A stretch of DNA of 10,829 bases from Bacillota bacterium (GCA_021820825.1 JAKADD010000050.1:1-10829), one strand, 5' to 3'; positions 1 through 6,876 are shown, counted from the first letter of the stretch. The notes: generated from the sequence alone by a model not told the origin. A program made the numbers and translations.

Positions 1-12
1 GTTGGCACAGCG

Positions 13-756
13 CTATCCCACCTCCCTCGCAAAAGTTGCCACACTCTCCGCATAGCTGCGGTCCGCGCGAAACAGCCCCGAAGTGCCAAGCACAAATCCA
101 GTGGCGCCGCATAACCAGAGACGCTGTGCGCGGTGTTCATTAATTGCGCCGTCGATCCAGATGGGCAGTTCCGGGTAACGTTCGTGAATCGCCGCTACAA
201 GCGGATACGCGCCCTCATCAAACGATTGGCCCGCAAACCCCGGCGACACAGACATACACAGCACATAATCCGGCGCCACCGCCGCAATCCTGTCCACCTC
301 AGCGAGAGACGTGATCGCCAACCCCGTCTTCACTCCATGTTCCAGCAGAGTCGCCTTCAACCGCTGCGCCTGCACATGCGGCTGAAAATGAAACGCAATC
401 GCGTGCGGATGTGCGCCGATCAGTCGAGCGACGTAATCCTCCGGATCGTCCACCATGAGATGAACGTCGATCAGCAGGTGCGTCGCCTGGCGGAGCTTCG
501 CAACCAGATCGAGCGACAGCGCCAAATTGGGAACGAAGTGTCCGTCCATAATGTCAATGTGCAGTCCGTCGACGCCCGCCTCCTCCAGTTGCCGGATCTC
601 CCCGCCGATGCGAAGGGGGTCCGCGCACATCAGAGACGCGCTCAGGTACAACTTGCGGTTTGGCGCCGGTTCAGTCGCTGCTGCGCGCCCTGAATGCACT
701 TTCGGTTCAGGCGCTGCCGCAGTCTCATGCCGCGCTCCCGCTTCACGCCTTGGCAC
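13..756 (-). CDS. Ribulose-phosphate 3-epimerase family protein (AlsE/LsrE-like sugar-phosphate epimerase)
   Basis: A cytoplasmic TIM-barrel enzyme expected to epimerise C3 of a ketose phosphate such as ribulose-5-P or allulose-6-P. Counting from the upstream TTG at 777, the family metal ligands are visible: H73 and D75 in HIDIMDGHFVPN, H106 in DVHLMV and D209 in IDGAI. The phosphate-loop motifs SVSPGFAGQSF and GTSGLF are also present. It is the last gene of the sugar ABC operon and overlaps the permease upstream. I chose the GTG at 756 because GGGGGGAG lies 5 nt before it; the frame is also open to a TTG at 777. About 40 residues rich in Ala, Glu, Arg and Pro precede the barrel, which ordinary Rpe lacks. 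The pairing with a sugar importer recalls alsE and Salmonella lsrE, so a catabolic role is more likely than the pentose-phosphate housekeeping role. The exact substrate is unknown. Confidence 0.88.
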   Translation of the reverse strand: MPRREAGARHETAAAPEPKVHSGRAAATEPAPNRKLYLSASLMCADPLRIGGEIRQLEEAGVDGLHIDIMDGHFVPNLALSLDLVAKLRQATHLLIDVHLMVDDPEDYVARLIGAHPHAIAFHFQPHVQAQRLKATLLEHGVKTGLAITSLAEVDRIAAVAPDYVLCMSVSPGFAGQSFDEGAYPLVAAIHERYPELPIWIDGAINEHRAQRLWLCGATGFVLGTSGLFRADRSYAESVATFAREVG

Positions 757-1732
757 TGACTCTCCCCCCACGGGCAAACCACCGGGCCAGATAGCCCTGG
801 AATAGAATCACAACGATCAGCACTCCACCGATCGTGCCCGTTTCAATCACGGAATTGATGTTGGCCAAACTGAAACTGTAACTGACAAGCGTGATGACAA
901 GCGTGGCAATCGCCGTGCCCCACACGCTTCCTTTGCCGCCAAAGATGCTTGTGCCGCCCAGAACGGCAATCGTGATCGCTGCCAGATTGGCGGTCGCTCC
1001 GGCGTCTGGACGGGCTGTCACCAGCCGCGAACTGTCCACCACACCCGCTACGGCAGTCAGAAAACCGGTGATCACATACGTCCACATACGCACCTGTTTG
1101 ACGTTGATCCCCGAAAGCACAGCCGCCAACTGGTTGGTTCCTGTCAGGTACAATTGCTGTCCATACACCGTTTTGCTGAGCACAATCCACAGAATCAGCG
1201 CCGCCGGAATATACAACAGCACAAATTGCGCGGGCAAGCCTCCGACCAGGCCCTGACCGATAAAGCTGTACGACGCTGGAAACGCCGACACATCGATCCC
1301 GTCTGTCAGCAGCAATGCGACTCCGCTAAACGCGTACATCGTCGCAAGCGTCGTAATGATGGCGGGAATCTTGACACGCGTGACAAGCAGGCCATTGACA
1401 AATCCCATGGCAACACCCGTAGCCAGTCCTGCGGCGACTGCCAGCAAAATGTTCACGTTACGCTGCGCCAGCAGGCCCACAACCACCTGAGACACCGCGT
1501 ACATGGAACCGACCGACAGATCGATTCCGCCGCCCCCGCCCAGGATGACAAGCGTCTCACCCAAAGCGATGAGACCGATCTCAACGCCAAACGTAATCAT
1601 CGAGGACACGTTCTGGAGACTGAGAATGCCTGGTTGCAAGATGTTGGAGCCTATGACCGTGAAAACCAGCACGAGAATGAGGACGCCATAATTTTCACCG
1701 ATTTTCCGAAACGCTCCTGCGCCCCTACTCAT
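743..1732 (-). CDS. Sugar ABC transporter permease 2 (RbsC/LsrD/RhaQ type)
   Basis: An inner-membrane subunit of a carbohydrate uptake ABC transporter, BPD_transp_2 family. The protein is almost entirely hydrophobic segments and carries the family signatures GGGIDLSVGSMYA, GFVNGLLVTRVKIPAIITTLATM, a GTNQLAAVLSGI cytoplasmic loop and AVLGGTSIFGGKGSVWGT near the C-terminus. The frame opens at a GTG at 1741. The ATG at 1732 is the better start because GCGAGGTG sits 6 nt before it. That ATG overlaps the stop of the permease upstream (ATGAGTAG), so translational coupling is likely. Its 3' end overlaps the epimerase start by 14 bp. At about 329 residues it has normal length. Two different permease genes instead of one duplicated gene is the lsrCD/rhaPQ arrangement. 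Confidence 0.93.
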   Translation of the reverse strand: MSRGAGAFRKIGENYGVLILVLVFTVIGSNILQPGILSLQNVSSMITFGVEIGLIALGETLVILGGGGGIDLSVGSMYAVSQVVVGLLAQRNVNILLAVAAGLATGVAMGFVNGLLVTRVKIPAIITTLATMYAFSGVALLLTDGIDVSAFPASYSFIGQGLVGGLPAQFVLLYIPAALILWIVLSKTVYGQQLYLTGTNQLAAVLSGINVKQVRMWTYVITGFLTAVAGVVDSSRLVTARPDAGATANLAAITIAVLGGTSIFGGKGSVWGTAIATLVITLVSYSFSLANINSVIETGTIGGVLIVVILFQGYLARWFARGGRVSAKA

Positions 1733-2735
1733 GTGCAGCACCTCGCTGATTCAGCAAGCTCATGATGACGGCGATGATGATCATGGCGCCCGTCACAACC
1801 CCGTTCCAAAACGGTTGAATCTGAAACAGAATAACGCCGTCCGAAATGAGCTGCGTCAAGATCGCGCCAAGCAGGCTGCCGATCACCGTGCCGCGACCAC
1901 CGAGAATGCTCGTGCCGCCGATCACCACTGCAGCGATCACTTCGAGTTCAAAGCCGCTGCCTGTCGTCGCCTGCACGAGTGGACTTTGACCGAGCGTCAT
2001 GAGCGCCGCGATCGCCGTCAAAGCGCCCAGTGACACGTATGCCATGTATTTGACCCGCTTGGTCGGCAGACCCAGTACACCCGCAGCCTCTTCGTTGCTT
2101 CCGATCGCGTACACATGACGACCCATCGGGCGCCTGCGCAGCAAGTACGCCGCAATCAGGACGAGTACGACAGTCAGAACAAACGACCAGGGAATTATCC
2201 ACAATTTGTCGAGCACAAACCAGGCGGTCAGCGTCATCGGAATCGTGGAGATCCAGTTGCCGCCGAGCAGTGCATACACGACAGCCCGCCAGATACTCAT
2301 CGTGCCCAGAGTCACGATGATCGGCGGCAATTTGCGCGAGGCGATGAACCACGCATTGATGAGCCCAGCTATGGCTCCCGTGGCCAGCGTCAACAGCACG
2401 ACGAGAGCGATGGGCCAGTTCTGTTCAAAAGCGAGACCTGCGACCGTAGCGGTGAGGCCTACAACGGAGCCGATCGATACGTCGATGCCTCCCATGACGA
2501 TCACCATGGTCATGCCGATGGCGGGTACTGCTGTAATGGCCGCGTCGACAAGCAGGCTGGTCAGGTTGGAGGAAGTCCAGAAGTTTCCGTGCGAACCAAT
2601 CGCGATGATCACTACGACCAGCGCGACGATGACCAGGAGAATCGTTTCATAGCGCACGCTTCGCTTCCCTGTCTGCAGCGACTGATCGATCGGCTGATTG
2701 CCTATGCTTTGTGTAGCAACAGCAAGTGGCTTCAT
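1725..2735 (-). CDS. Sugar ABC transporter permease 1 (RbsC/LsrC/RhaP type)
   Basis: First of the two membrane subunits, 336 residues. After a short polar N-terminus it has repeated hydrophobic segments and the family signatures VMGGIDVSIGSVVGL, GLINAWFIASRKLPPIIVTLGTM, the loop IGSNEEAAGVLGLPTKRVKYM and AAVVIGGTSILGGRGTVIGSLLGA. The ATG overlaps the ATPase stop by 4 bp (ATGA). Its ribosome site is the GGAGGAGG run that encodes the Glu-rich end of the ATPase, so translation is coupled. It is clearly diverged from the second permease, so the pair presumably forms a heterodimer through which the sugar passes. The 3' end overlaps the next permease by 8 bp. Confidence 0.93.
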   Translation of the reverse strand: MKPLAVATQSIGNQPIDQSLQTGKRSVRYETILLVIVALVVVIIAIGSHGNFWTSSNLTSLLVDAAITAVPAIGMTMVIVMGGIDVSIGSVVGLTATVAGLAFEQNWPIALVVLLTLATGAIAGLINAWFIASRKLPPIIVTLGTMSIWRAVVYALLGGNWISTIPMTLTAWFVLDKLWIIPWSFVLTVVLVLIAAYLLRRRPMGRHVYAIGSNEEAAGVLGLPTKRVKYMAYVSLGALTAIAALMTLGQSPLVQATTGSGFELEVIAAVVIGGTSILGGRGTVIGSLLGAILTQLISDGVILFQIQPFWNGVVTGAMIIIAVIMSLLNQRGAAHE

Positions 2736-4261
2736 TGCGCCTCCTCCTCGGCGGGCATACCGATCGCGGCCCCCAGAATGTCTTCGGCCAGCGCGTCGGT
2801 CACTTCCTCATACGACGCAACGATCGAACCGCGATTCATGACCATAATGCGCGTACTCACCGCCAACACTTCTGGCAGATCCGAGGAGATGACGATGATC
2901 GCGAGCCCCTGTTCCGCCAAACTGCGGATCAGATCGTGGAGGTCGCGCTTTGTCACCACGTCGATCCCGCGCGTTGGTTCGTCGAGAATCGCAACCGACA
3001 GATTGACCGCCATCCAGCGAGCGATCATGACCTTTTGTTGCCCGCCTCCGGACAGACTGATGATCGGGTCGCCGGACGCGCCCATTTTGATATTCAGGTC
3101 AGTGCGAAAGCGATTCACGACCTTGGCGACTTCGCGCCAGCGAACATTGGCGAAGGGTCCGGCAAGCCGCGGCAGCACAGTGCTGATGAGATTGCTAGAG
3201 ATCGATTGAAATGAGAAGATCCCCTGCAGTTTGCGATCCTCAGGCAGGTAACCAATGCCTTGCGCAATCGCCTGACGGGGGGAATGGATGCGCACTTCCT
3301 GCCCCCGCAGCCGAACAGTTCCGGACTTTGGCCGCAAATAACCAAACAGACTCAGCGCAACTTCAGATCGTCCAGCTCCTACCTGACCATAGAGACCAAG
3401 CACTTCCCCCTGATGAACAGAAAACGACACGTCCCTGAACAAAGGATCAAGCGTCAGATGCTCCACAGAAAGCACGGGTGTTCCTTCGTGTTGCACTGCC
3501 TGCCTGCGCTGCTCCGACGACCCCGCATAGTCGCGGGTGGCCTTCCCTGCCATCAGTGCCAGCAGGCGTTCCGGTTCGAGTTCCGAGCGGTCCGTGTGGC
3601 CCACCACCCGCCCATCCGTCAGCACGGTCGCTTCATCCGCAATCGCCAGCAGTTCCTCAAGCCGATGGGAAATATAGACGACGGCCTTCCCGGACTGCCG
3701 CAAAAAAGTAATCACATCAAACAGATGATCTGTCTCCGCACCCGACAAAATGGATGTCGGTTCATCAAACATGATCAGCCGCGAATCGTACACGAGCGCC
3801 TGCGCAATCAGCACAAGCTGCTGATAGCCAAGGCGCAGTTTGCTGATTGAAACAGGCAGAATGTCCGGATCGAGTCCCAGGCTGCGAAAGATTGGCAACG
3901 CCTTTTCACGCATGACCGCCGTATCAAAGTTGCCGAAGCGGTCAATCACGGGATGACCGATGAAGATATTTTCCAAAACAGATAAATGCGGAAAGATAAG
4001 CGGTTCCTGATACACGCAGGAGAATCCCAGTCGCCTTGCTTCGGAAGGGGTCGAGATCGCCGCGACTTTACCGTCGAGCAAGATCTGCCCAGCATCCGGT
4101 TGGAGCACGCCCATGATAATCTTGATCAGAGTGGACTTGCCCGCCCCATTTTCACCGACAATCGCATGCACACGCCCTGCGTTCAGATCAATGCTTGCGC
4201 TGCTGAGCGCCTGCGTACCGCCAAATGCCTTGCTGATGTTCTGTAATGCCAGCAAACTCAT
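2732..4261 (-). CDS. Sugar ABC transporter ATP-binding protein, two fused nucleotide-binding domains (RbsA/MglA/LsrA type)
   Basis: The cytoplasmic ATPase that powers sugar import, with two ABC domains in one chain. Numbered from the upstream ATG at 4279, domain 1 has Walker A GENGAGKST (42-50), Q-loop YQEP (90-93), Walker B LIMFDEP (168-174) and switch His205. Its signature is degenerate (SKLRLGYQQ, 146-154). Domain 2 has the reverse pattern: a degenerate Walker A GQVGAGRS (298-305), a good signature SLSGGGQQK (408-416), Walker B ILDEP (431-435) and SSDLPE in place of the switch His. One competent and one composite ATP site is normal for RbsA-type proteins. The start at 4261 (509 aa) is preferred because GGTGGGA lies 6 nt before it; ATGs at 4279 and 4267 are in frame too. 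It follows the binding protein after an intercistronic hairpin and overlaps permease 1 by 4 bp. Confidence 0.94.
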   Translation of the reverse strand: MSLLALQNISKAFGGTQALSSASIDLNAGRVHAIVGENGAGKSTLIKIIMGVLQPDAGQILLDGKVAAISTPSEARRLGFSCVYQEPLIFPHLSVLENIFIGHPVIDRFGNFDTAVMREKALPIFRSLGLDPDILPVSISKLRLGYQQLVLIAQALVYDSRLIMFDEPTSILSGAETDHLFDVITFLRQSGKAVVYISHRLEELLAIADEATVLTDGRVVGHTDRSELEPERLLALMAGKATRDYAGSSEQRRQAVQHEGTPVLSVEHLTLDPLFRDVSFSVHQGEVLGLYGQVGAGRSEVALSLFGYLRPKSGTVRLRGQEVRIHSPRQAIAQGIGYLPEDRKLQGIFSFQSISSNLISTVLPRLAGPFANVRWREVAKVVNRFRTDLNIKMGASGDPIISLSGGGQQKVMIARWMAVNLSVAILDEPTRGIDVVTKRDLHDLIRSLAEQGLAIIVISSDLPEVLAVSTRIMVMNRGSIVASYEEVTDALAEDILGAAIGMPAEEEAQ

Positions 4262-4283
4262 GCGCATTCCCACCCCCATGTAG

Positions 4284-4313
4284 GCAGCACGCCCGGAAAC
4301 CCGGACGTGCTGC
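4284..4313 (-). promoter_or_regulatory. Intercistronic RNA hairpin between the binding-protein and ATPase genes
   Basis: On the minus-strand transcript, 13-nt arms (4313-4301 and 4296-4284) pair completely, with one G-U wobble and a 4-nt loop GTTT. On the plus strand the same position is a C-A mismatch, so the structure favours the minus-strand RNA. No U-run follows, so it is not a normal terminator. It begins 10 nt after the binding-protein stop and ends about 22 nt before the ATPase start. This is the usual place for a structure that protects the 3' end of the binding-protein mRNA and so raises its output over the transporter. Confidence 0.7.
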
Positions 4314-4322
4314 GCGCAAGCA

Positions 4323-5315
4323 TCAGAAGTTCAATCCGATGTTCGACTTGTCGATAATCAGCGGAGGACCAAGCAATAGCATTTTCCGATTCGGAAAGTA
4401 CTCAATCCGGCCGAGGCCAGGAACGTTATTCCAAGTTTTGAATTTGTGGTGTTCGAGGACCTGCAGTACACCCCAGACCGTGAGATAGCCGAGCTTTATA
4501 GGATCCCAGAGAACGGCTTGCTTGATCACGCCGTCATTGACATACGGACGGATGGTGTTCGGATCGCTCACGCCAGTAACCGCGATCTGCTTTTGTTTGC
4601 CCGCTTCGATCACAGCCTGCGCCTCTCCTGGTGGAATGGTGGAAGCCACGCCGATAAAGCCTTTCAGGTGCGGATAGGCGGCGATCATACGGCTGGCGAT
4701 CTGCGTGGCGCCAGTTACACTTTCACCTGCGTATTGAATGGGCAACAATTTGATGTGCGGAAATTTTTTCAGGCGAATCTCCATGTATTTGATCCATGTG
4801 TTGAGATTGGTGGCCGTCGGGCCGGCTGAAATGATCGCCAACTGTCCGCTGTTGTGCATCTGCTTTGCAATGATATCCACAGCATCGAAGCCGATGGCCT
4901 GGCTGCGGGCTTGCTCAACCCAGAGTTGGTTCAGCGGACTCGACACGTTCGAGTCGGAAGCGTAAAACACGATCTTCTGGTGTCTGGCCTTGGCAACCAG
5001 GGGATTCAGCGCAGTCGGACTGTTTGCCGATACCCCAACCGCATCGACATGCTGGTTAATCAGGCTGGTGACATACTCCGCCTGACCGGACACAGACGCT
5101 GTCGTCGGTCCTTCATAGATAAAATTGACGCCAAACCGTTTGGCAGCCTGCTGCCCGCCAACTTGCATCGCGGTGAAATACGGGATACCCACGAGTTTTG
5201 GCACAAACGCGATGGAATACTTACGCGGCGCCGCGTAGGAAGCGGTACTCAGAAGCCCTGTGACCATTCCGGCTGCCATCAATGTCATGGCAATCTTTGC
5301 GAAGCGTCCTTTCAC
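4323..5315 (-). CDS. Secreted sugar-binding protein of an ABC transporter (LsrB/RhaS-like)
   Basis: An extracytoplasmic binding protein that delivers ligand to the permeases, 330 residues from the GTG at 5315. AGAGGGGG lies 7 nt before that GTG; the frame is open upstream to 5381 but without a good site. A signal peptide is clear: KGRFAK, a hydrophobic core and a likely cut after ASYA. There is no lipobox cysteine. The mature part is collinear with LsrB as I recall it: IAFVPKLVG, YEGPTTASVSGQ, VSANSP, GVSDPNTIRPYV and LWDPIKLG. Of the LsrB contacts for AI-2, Lys35 is kept (Lys40 here), but Asp116, Asp166 and Gln167 align with Ala119, Asn170 and Leu171. AI-2 is therefore an unlikely ligand. 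Rhamnose or another pentose or hexose handled by RhaS-like proteins is more probable. First gene of the operon. Confidence 0.92.
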   Translation of the reverse strand: MKGRFAKIAMTLMAAGMVTGLLSTASYAAPRKYSIAFVPKLVGIPYFTAMQVGGQQAAKRFGVNFIYEGPTTASVSGQAEYVTSLINQHVDAVGVSANSPTALNPLVAKARHQKIVFYASDSNVSSPLNQLWVEQARSQAIGFDAVDIIAKQMHNSGQLAIISAGPTATNLNTWIKYMEIRLKKFPHIKLLPIQYAGESVTGATQIASRMIAAYPHLKGFIGVASTIPPGEAQAVIEAGKQKQIAVTGVSDPNTIRPYVNDGVIKQAVLWDPIKLGYLTVWGVLQVLEHHKFKTWNNVPGLGRIEYFPNRKMLLLGPPLIIDKSNIGLNF

Positions 5316-5416
5316 TCCAATGCCCCCTCTTGCTATATGTTCTACATCAGGCATAGCCACTCGTGCAGGTCGTCGATGCACATCTGCGAGACCCGTTCAA
5401 TCCCACCTTTCCAAAT

Positions 5417-5444
5417 ACTCTTTTAGAACGACACCACTCTTTTA
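5417..5444 (-). repeat. Direct repeat upstream of the binding-protein gene, possible operator
   Basis: The 9-mer TAAAAGAGT (minus strand) occurs twice, at 5444-5436 and 5425-5417, with a 19-bp period, or nearly two helical turns. It lies about 100 bp upstream of the binding-protein start and downstream of the hairpin region, where an activator or repressor could bind. A weak -35-like TTGTTT lies at 5451-5446, but the hexamer 17 nt further on (TTCTAA) is a poor -10. Function is unproven. Confidence 0.3.
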
Positions 5445-5475
5445 AAAACAAGGAGAAAAACTCTCCCATTCTAAC

Positions 5476-5534
5476 AAAATAAAATATAATACAACCGAAA
5501 CCAAAGGAATGTATCCGGTTTCAGTTGTATTATA
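5476..5534 (-). terminator. Probable intrinsic terminator or attenuator hairpin upstream of the sugar operon
   Basis: An 18-bp inverted repeat (5485-5502 with 5517-5534, loop 14 nt) pairs fully on the minus-strand RNA with one U-G wobble. The plus strand has a mismatch there. On the minus strand the stem is followed at once by UUUUAUUUU (5484-5476). This fits a terminator that ends transcription from the rpn and transposase-remnant side, or an attenuator in the leader of the ABC operon, whose first start codon is about 160 nt downstream. Part of the arm sequence is TATAAT-like, so promoter function is an alternative. Confidence 0.5.
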
Positions 5535-5558
5535 CAAATAAATCCCGCGATTATGCAA
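5529..5558 (-). promoter_or_regulatory. Candidate minus-strand promoter in the AT-rich leader
   Basis: On the minus strand, TTGCAT (5558-5553), an 18-bp spacer and a perfect TATAAT (5534-5529) form a plausible sigma-A promoter for the binding-protein operon. The -10 box is also the outer end of the 18-bp inverted repeat. RNA starting there would lose the outer part of the left stem and could not form the full hairpin, so only longer upstream transcripts could. Confidence 0.3.
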
Positions 5559-5586
5559 GGGGATAGCAACATATTTATTTGATAAT
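5529..5586. repeat. Second inverted repeat sharing bases with the terminator-like hairpin
   Basis: ATTATACAAATAAAT (5529-5543) and ATTTATTTGATAAT (5573-5586) are reverse complements apart from one bulged base. They enclose a 29-nt loop that contains a further ATCCC/GGGAT pairing. The segment 5529-5534 also belongs to the 5485-5534 hairpin, so both stems cannot form fully at once. The stretch around 5440-5640 is much richer in A and T than its neighbours, and chance AT pairing cannot be ruled out. Confidence 0.4.
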
Positions 5587-5608
5587 GTTATTTTAGTCTG
5601 GTTATCAA

Positions 5609-5932
5609 CTATATTATACTTTGTTTTTGTTTGGGAATCTGGAAACGAACTGATCGACAATGATTCAATGACAACGCTGTAAGACACGCCCGAATCGTTG
5701 ACCACCGTCTTGTGTCGCCTTGTTCACGAAGAGTACTCTCTATACAAGCCAGCAGATGGTAGGCAAGCACGGAGATGAACAGATGCGCTTCCGTACAACC
5801 TGCCAACTGGCCTCCAAGTCGCAATGTCTGGATAACAGCCGATCAGCGTCGCCCGCTGTCTCGGCTCTCCCTCTTCTCCCACGTGACCTGCGTGACTTTC
5901 TTCCCCTCCGGAAAGTCGAAAGTTGAGCTAAC
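5609..5932 (-). pseudogene. Remnant of an IS4/IS1634-type transposase (C-terminal part)
   Basis: On the minus strand the segment around 5788-5695 reads EAHLFISVLAYHLLACIES followed by TLREQGDTRRWSTIRACL. This is the hallmark C-terminal region of IS1634/IS4-group DDE transposases (HLFISVLAYHLL..IE..LR..G...W.TIR..L). Upstream in the same frame is FDFPEGKKVTQVTWEKRE, which resembles the region just before it in these enzymes. A TGA at 5845-5843 interrupts the frame, and the catalytic glutamate region (YR..W.VE..F.. or similar) between the two pieces is missing. The downstream end decays to a stop at 5611. No intact terminal repeats were recognised. It is a dead fragment lying immediately after the rpn stop codon. 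Confidence 0.65.
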
Positions 5933-6742
5933 TCAGTTCGACAACTCTTTGCGAAGCTGCTCCAGTTCTTCTGCGGGCAATCCCGTCACCTCAGACACCA
6001 GTGCGACATCCAACCCTTTCGCCAGCATCGCCCGCGCCACTGCTGCCGCCTTCTTGGCTTCACCTTCCTCGCGGCCTTCCTCGCGGCCTTCCTCGCGCAA
6101 CTCCTGTGCGATCTTGGACACTTTTCTCAGCTCCTTTCTCAGTCGTTCCCGCTGTGCATCGCCCAGTTCCTTGTCTCCAAACGTCAATAACGCAGCCACA
6201 ACGAGATCCCGCTCTACCTCGTCTGACACCTCTGGCACCAGTGCCAGCACCCGCTCGAACGCCTGCTCACGATCGCGAACGTCCATACTCAGTGCAAGCG
6301 CCAGACGCAGGCGGTCTTCCGAATGCCACTCGTCGGCCTGCAGATGCCGTGTGACCTCGTCAAGCGCCGCGTCTCCGTTTATGTCCGACAAAAATACATT
6401 CTCCAAGTGATACTGCGCCGTGCCAATATCGAGTTCCTCCGGCGCCATCGTGACCGAAGCATGGTATAACACGACTGTGCGAATCTTTTTCTTATGATGT
6501 CGCGCCAACCGGACATCGTATTCGAGGAAGCGATGCAGGTCGGTTTCGCGCTTGCTTTGAAACTCCAGGTGAAACAGCAGATTGTCTTGCATGCGCCAGG
6601 CCGTATCGACCCGCAAGGTGTTGGCTGGCAACTCGGTCGGCAGCGATTCGGTCAACTCCACGCCGTATACCCCTACGGCCTCCAGCGCCCCGCCGGAAAG
6701 GGATTTTGTGAGTGCCTTCATCAACGTGTCCTGTTTTGCCAT
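5933..6742 (-). CDS. Rpn/YhgA-like PD-(D/E)XK nuclease (recombination-promoting nuclease / putative transposase family)
   Basis: A 269-residue protein related to RpnA-E, DNA endonucleases linked to RecA-independent recombination; some databases call them transposases. The nuclease core is visible as D46 in LRVDTAW followed by E60 and Q62 in LLFHLEFQSK, then a basic strand-helix stretch with HHKKKIRTVVLYH. The tail has three near-identical REEG units, an Ala/Lys-rich helix and the common ending AKGLDVALVSEVTGLPAEELEQL. The start is the ATG at 6742, with AAAGGGGTGG 5 nt before it; the frame is open to 6856 but without a ribosome site and across a promoter. It is transcribed alone from that promoter and is flanked by IS remnants, a common setting for this family. 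Whether it is active here cannot be told from the sequence. Confidence 0.8.
   Translation of the reverse strand: MAKQDTLMKALTKSLSGGALEAVGVYGVELTESLPTELPANTLRVDTAWRMQDNLLFHLEFQSKRETDLHRFLEYDVRLARHHKKKIRTVVLYHASVTMAPEELDIGTAQYHLENVFLSDINGDAALDEVTRHLQADEWHSEDRLRLALALSMDVRDREQAFERVLALVPEVSDEVERDLVVAALLTFGDKELGDAQRERLRKELRKVSKIAQELREEGREEGREEGEAKKAAAVARAMLAKGLDVALVSEVTGLPAEELEQLRKELSN
6063..6098 (-). repeat. Three 12-bp tandem repeats inside the Rpn-like gene
   Basis: Three consecutive copies of CCTTCCTCGCGG (plus strand; the last differs in its final base) encode the repeated REEG units of the C-terminal region. The unit is a multiple of three, so gain or loss of copies would change length without breaking the frame. 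Such charged EEGR repeats are frequent in this family. Confidence 0.85.
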
Positions 6743-6758
6743 GGCGCCACCCCTTTGC

Positions 6759-6807
6759 CTGTAGTATACCGTGACTGTAGTATACTGCACGAGCCTATAT
6801 CCGCCAA
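6759..6807 (-). promoter_or_regulatory. Promoter and repeated GTATACTACAG site upstream of the Rpn-like gene
   Basis: On the minus strand, TTGGCG (6807-6802), a 17-bp spacer and TATACT (6784-6779) form a good sigma-A-like promoter about 40 bp before the ATG. The 11-mer GTATACTACAG covers the -10 box (6785-6775) and recurs 16 bp downstream (6769-6759). The copy spacing and position suggest an operator at the transcription start, possibly for autoregulation. The GTATAC core is itself palindromic. Confidence 0.5.
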
Positions 6808-6876
6808 TCACTGTATTGTATGACCGCATGCTTGCAACAATTTTGTCGATGCGCAACCCTCTGGTGCAACCCTGAC

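Noticed and set aside
2115..3209. A long plus-strand frame of 364 codons opposite permease 1 and the ATPase
   Set aside because: It is antisense to two well-supported genes, rich in Arg, His, Asp and Gln, and without domains or a ribosome site. It is a shadow of the coding strand.
4323..5315. Naming the binding protein LsrB and the operon lsr
   Set aside because: Three of the AI-2 contact residues are replaced, and no lsrK, lsrR, lsrF or lsrG is visible, so only the family level is supported.
5485..5490. A plus-strand TATAAT as a promoter
   Set aside because: No -35-like hexamer is found at a suitable distance, and it is explained by the symmetry of the inverted repeat.
5442..5705. An 87-codon minus-strand reading frame across the AT-rich leader
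   Set aside because: It runs through both inverted repeats, overlaps the transposase remnant in another frame, and shows no recognisable family.
6743..6856. An upstream start for the Rpn-like protein, adding 38 residues
   Set aside because: The extra stretch contains the promoter and repeats, has no ribosome site, and the ATG at 6742 has a strong one.
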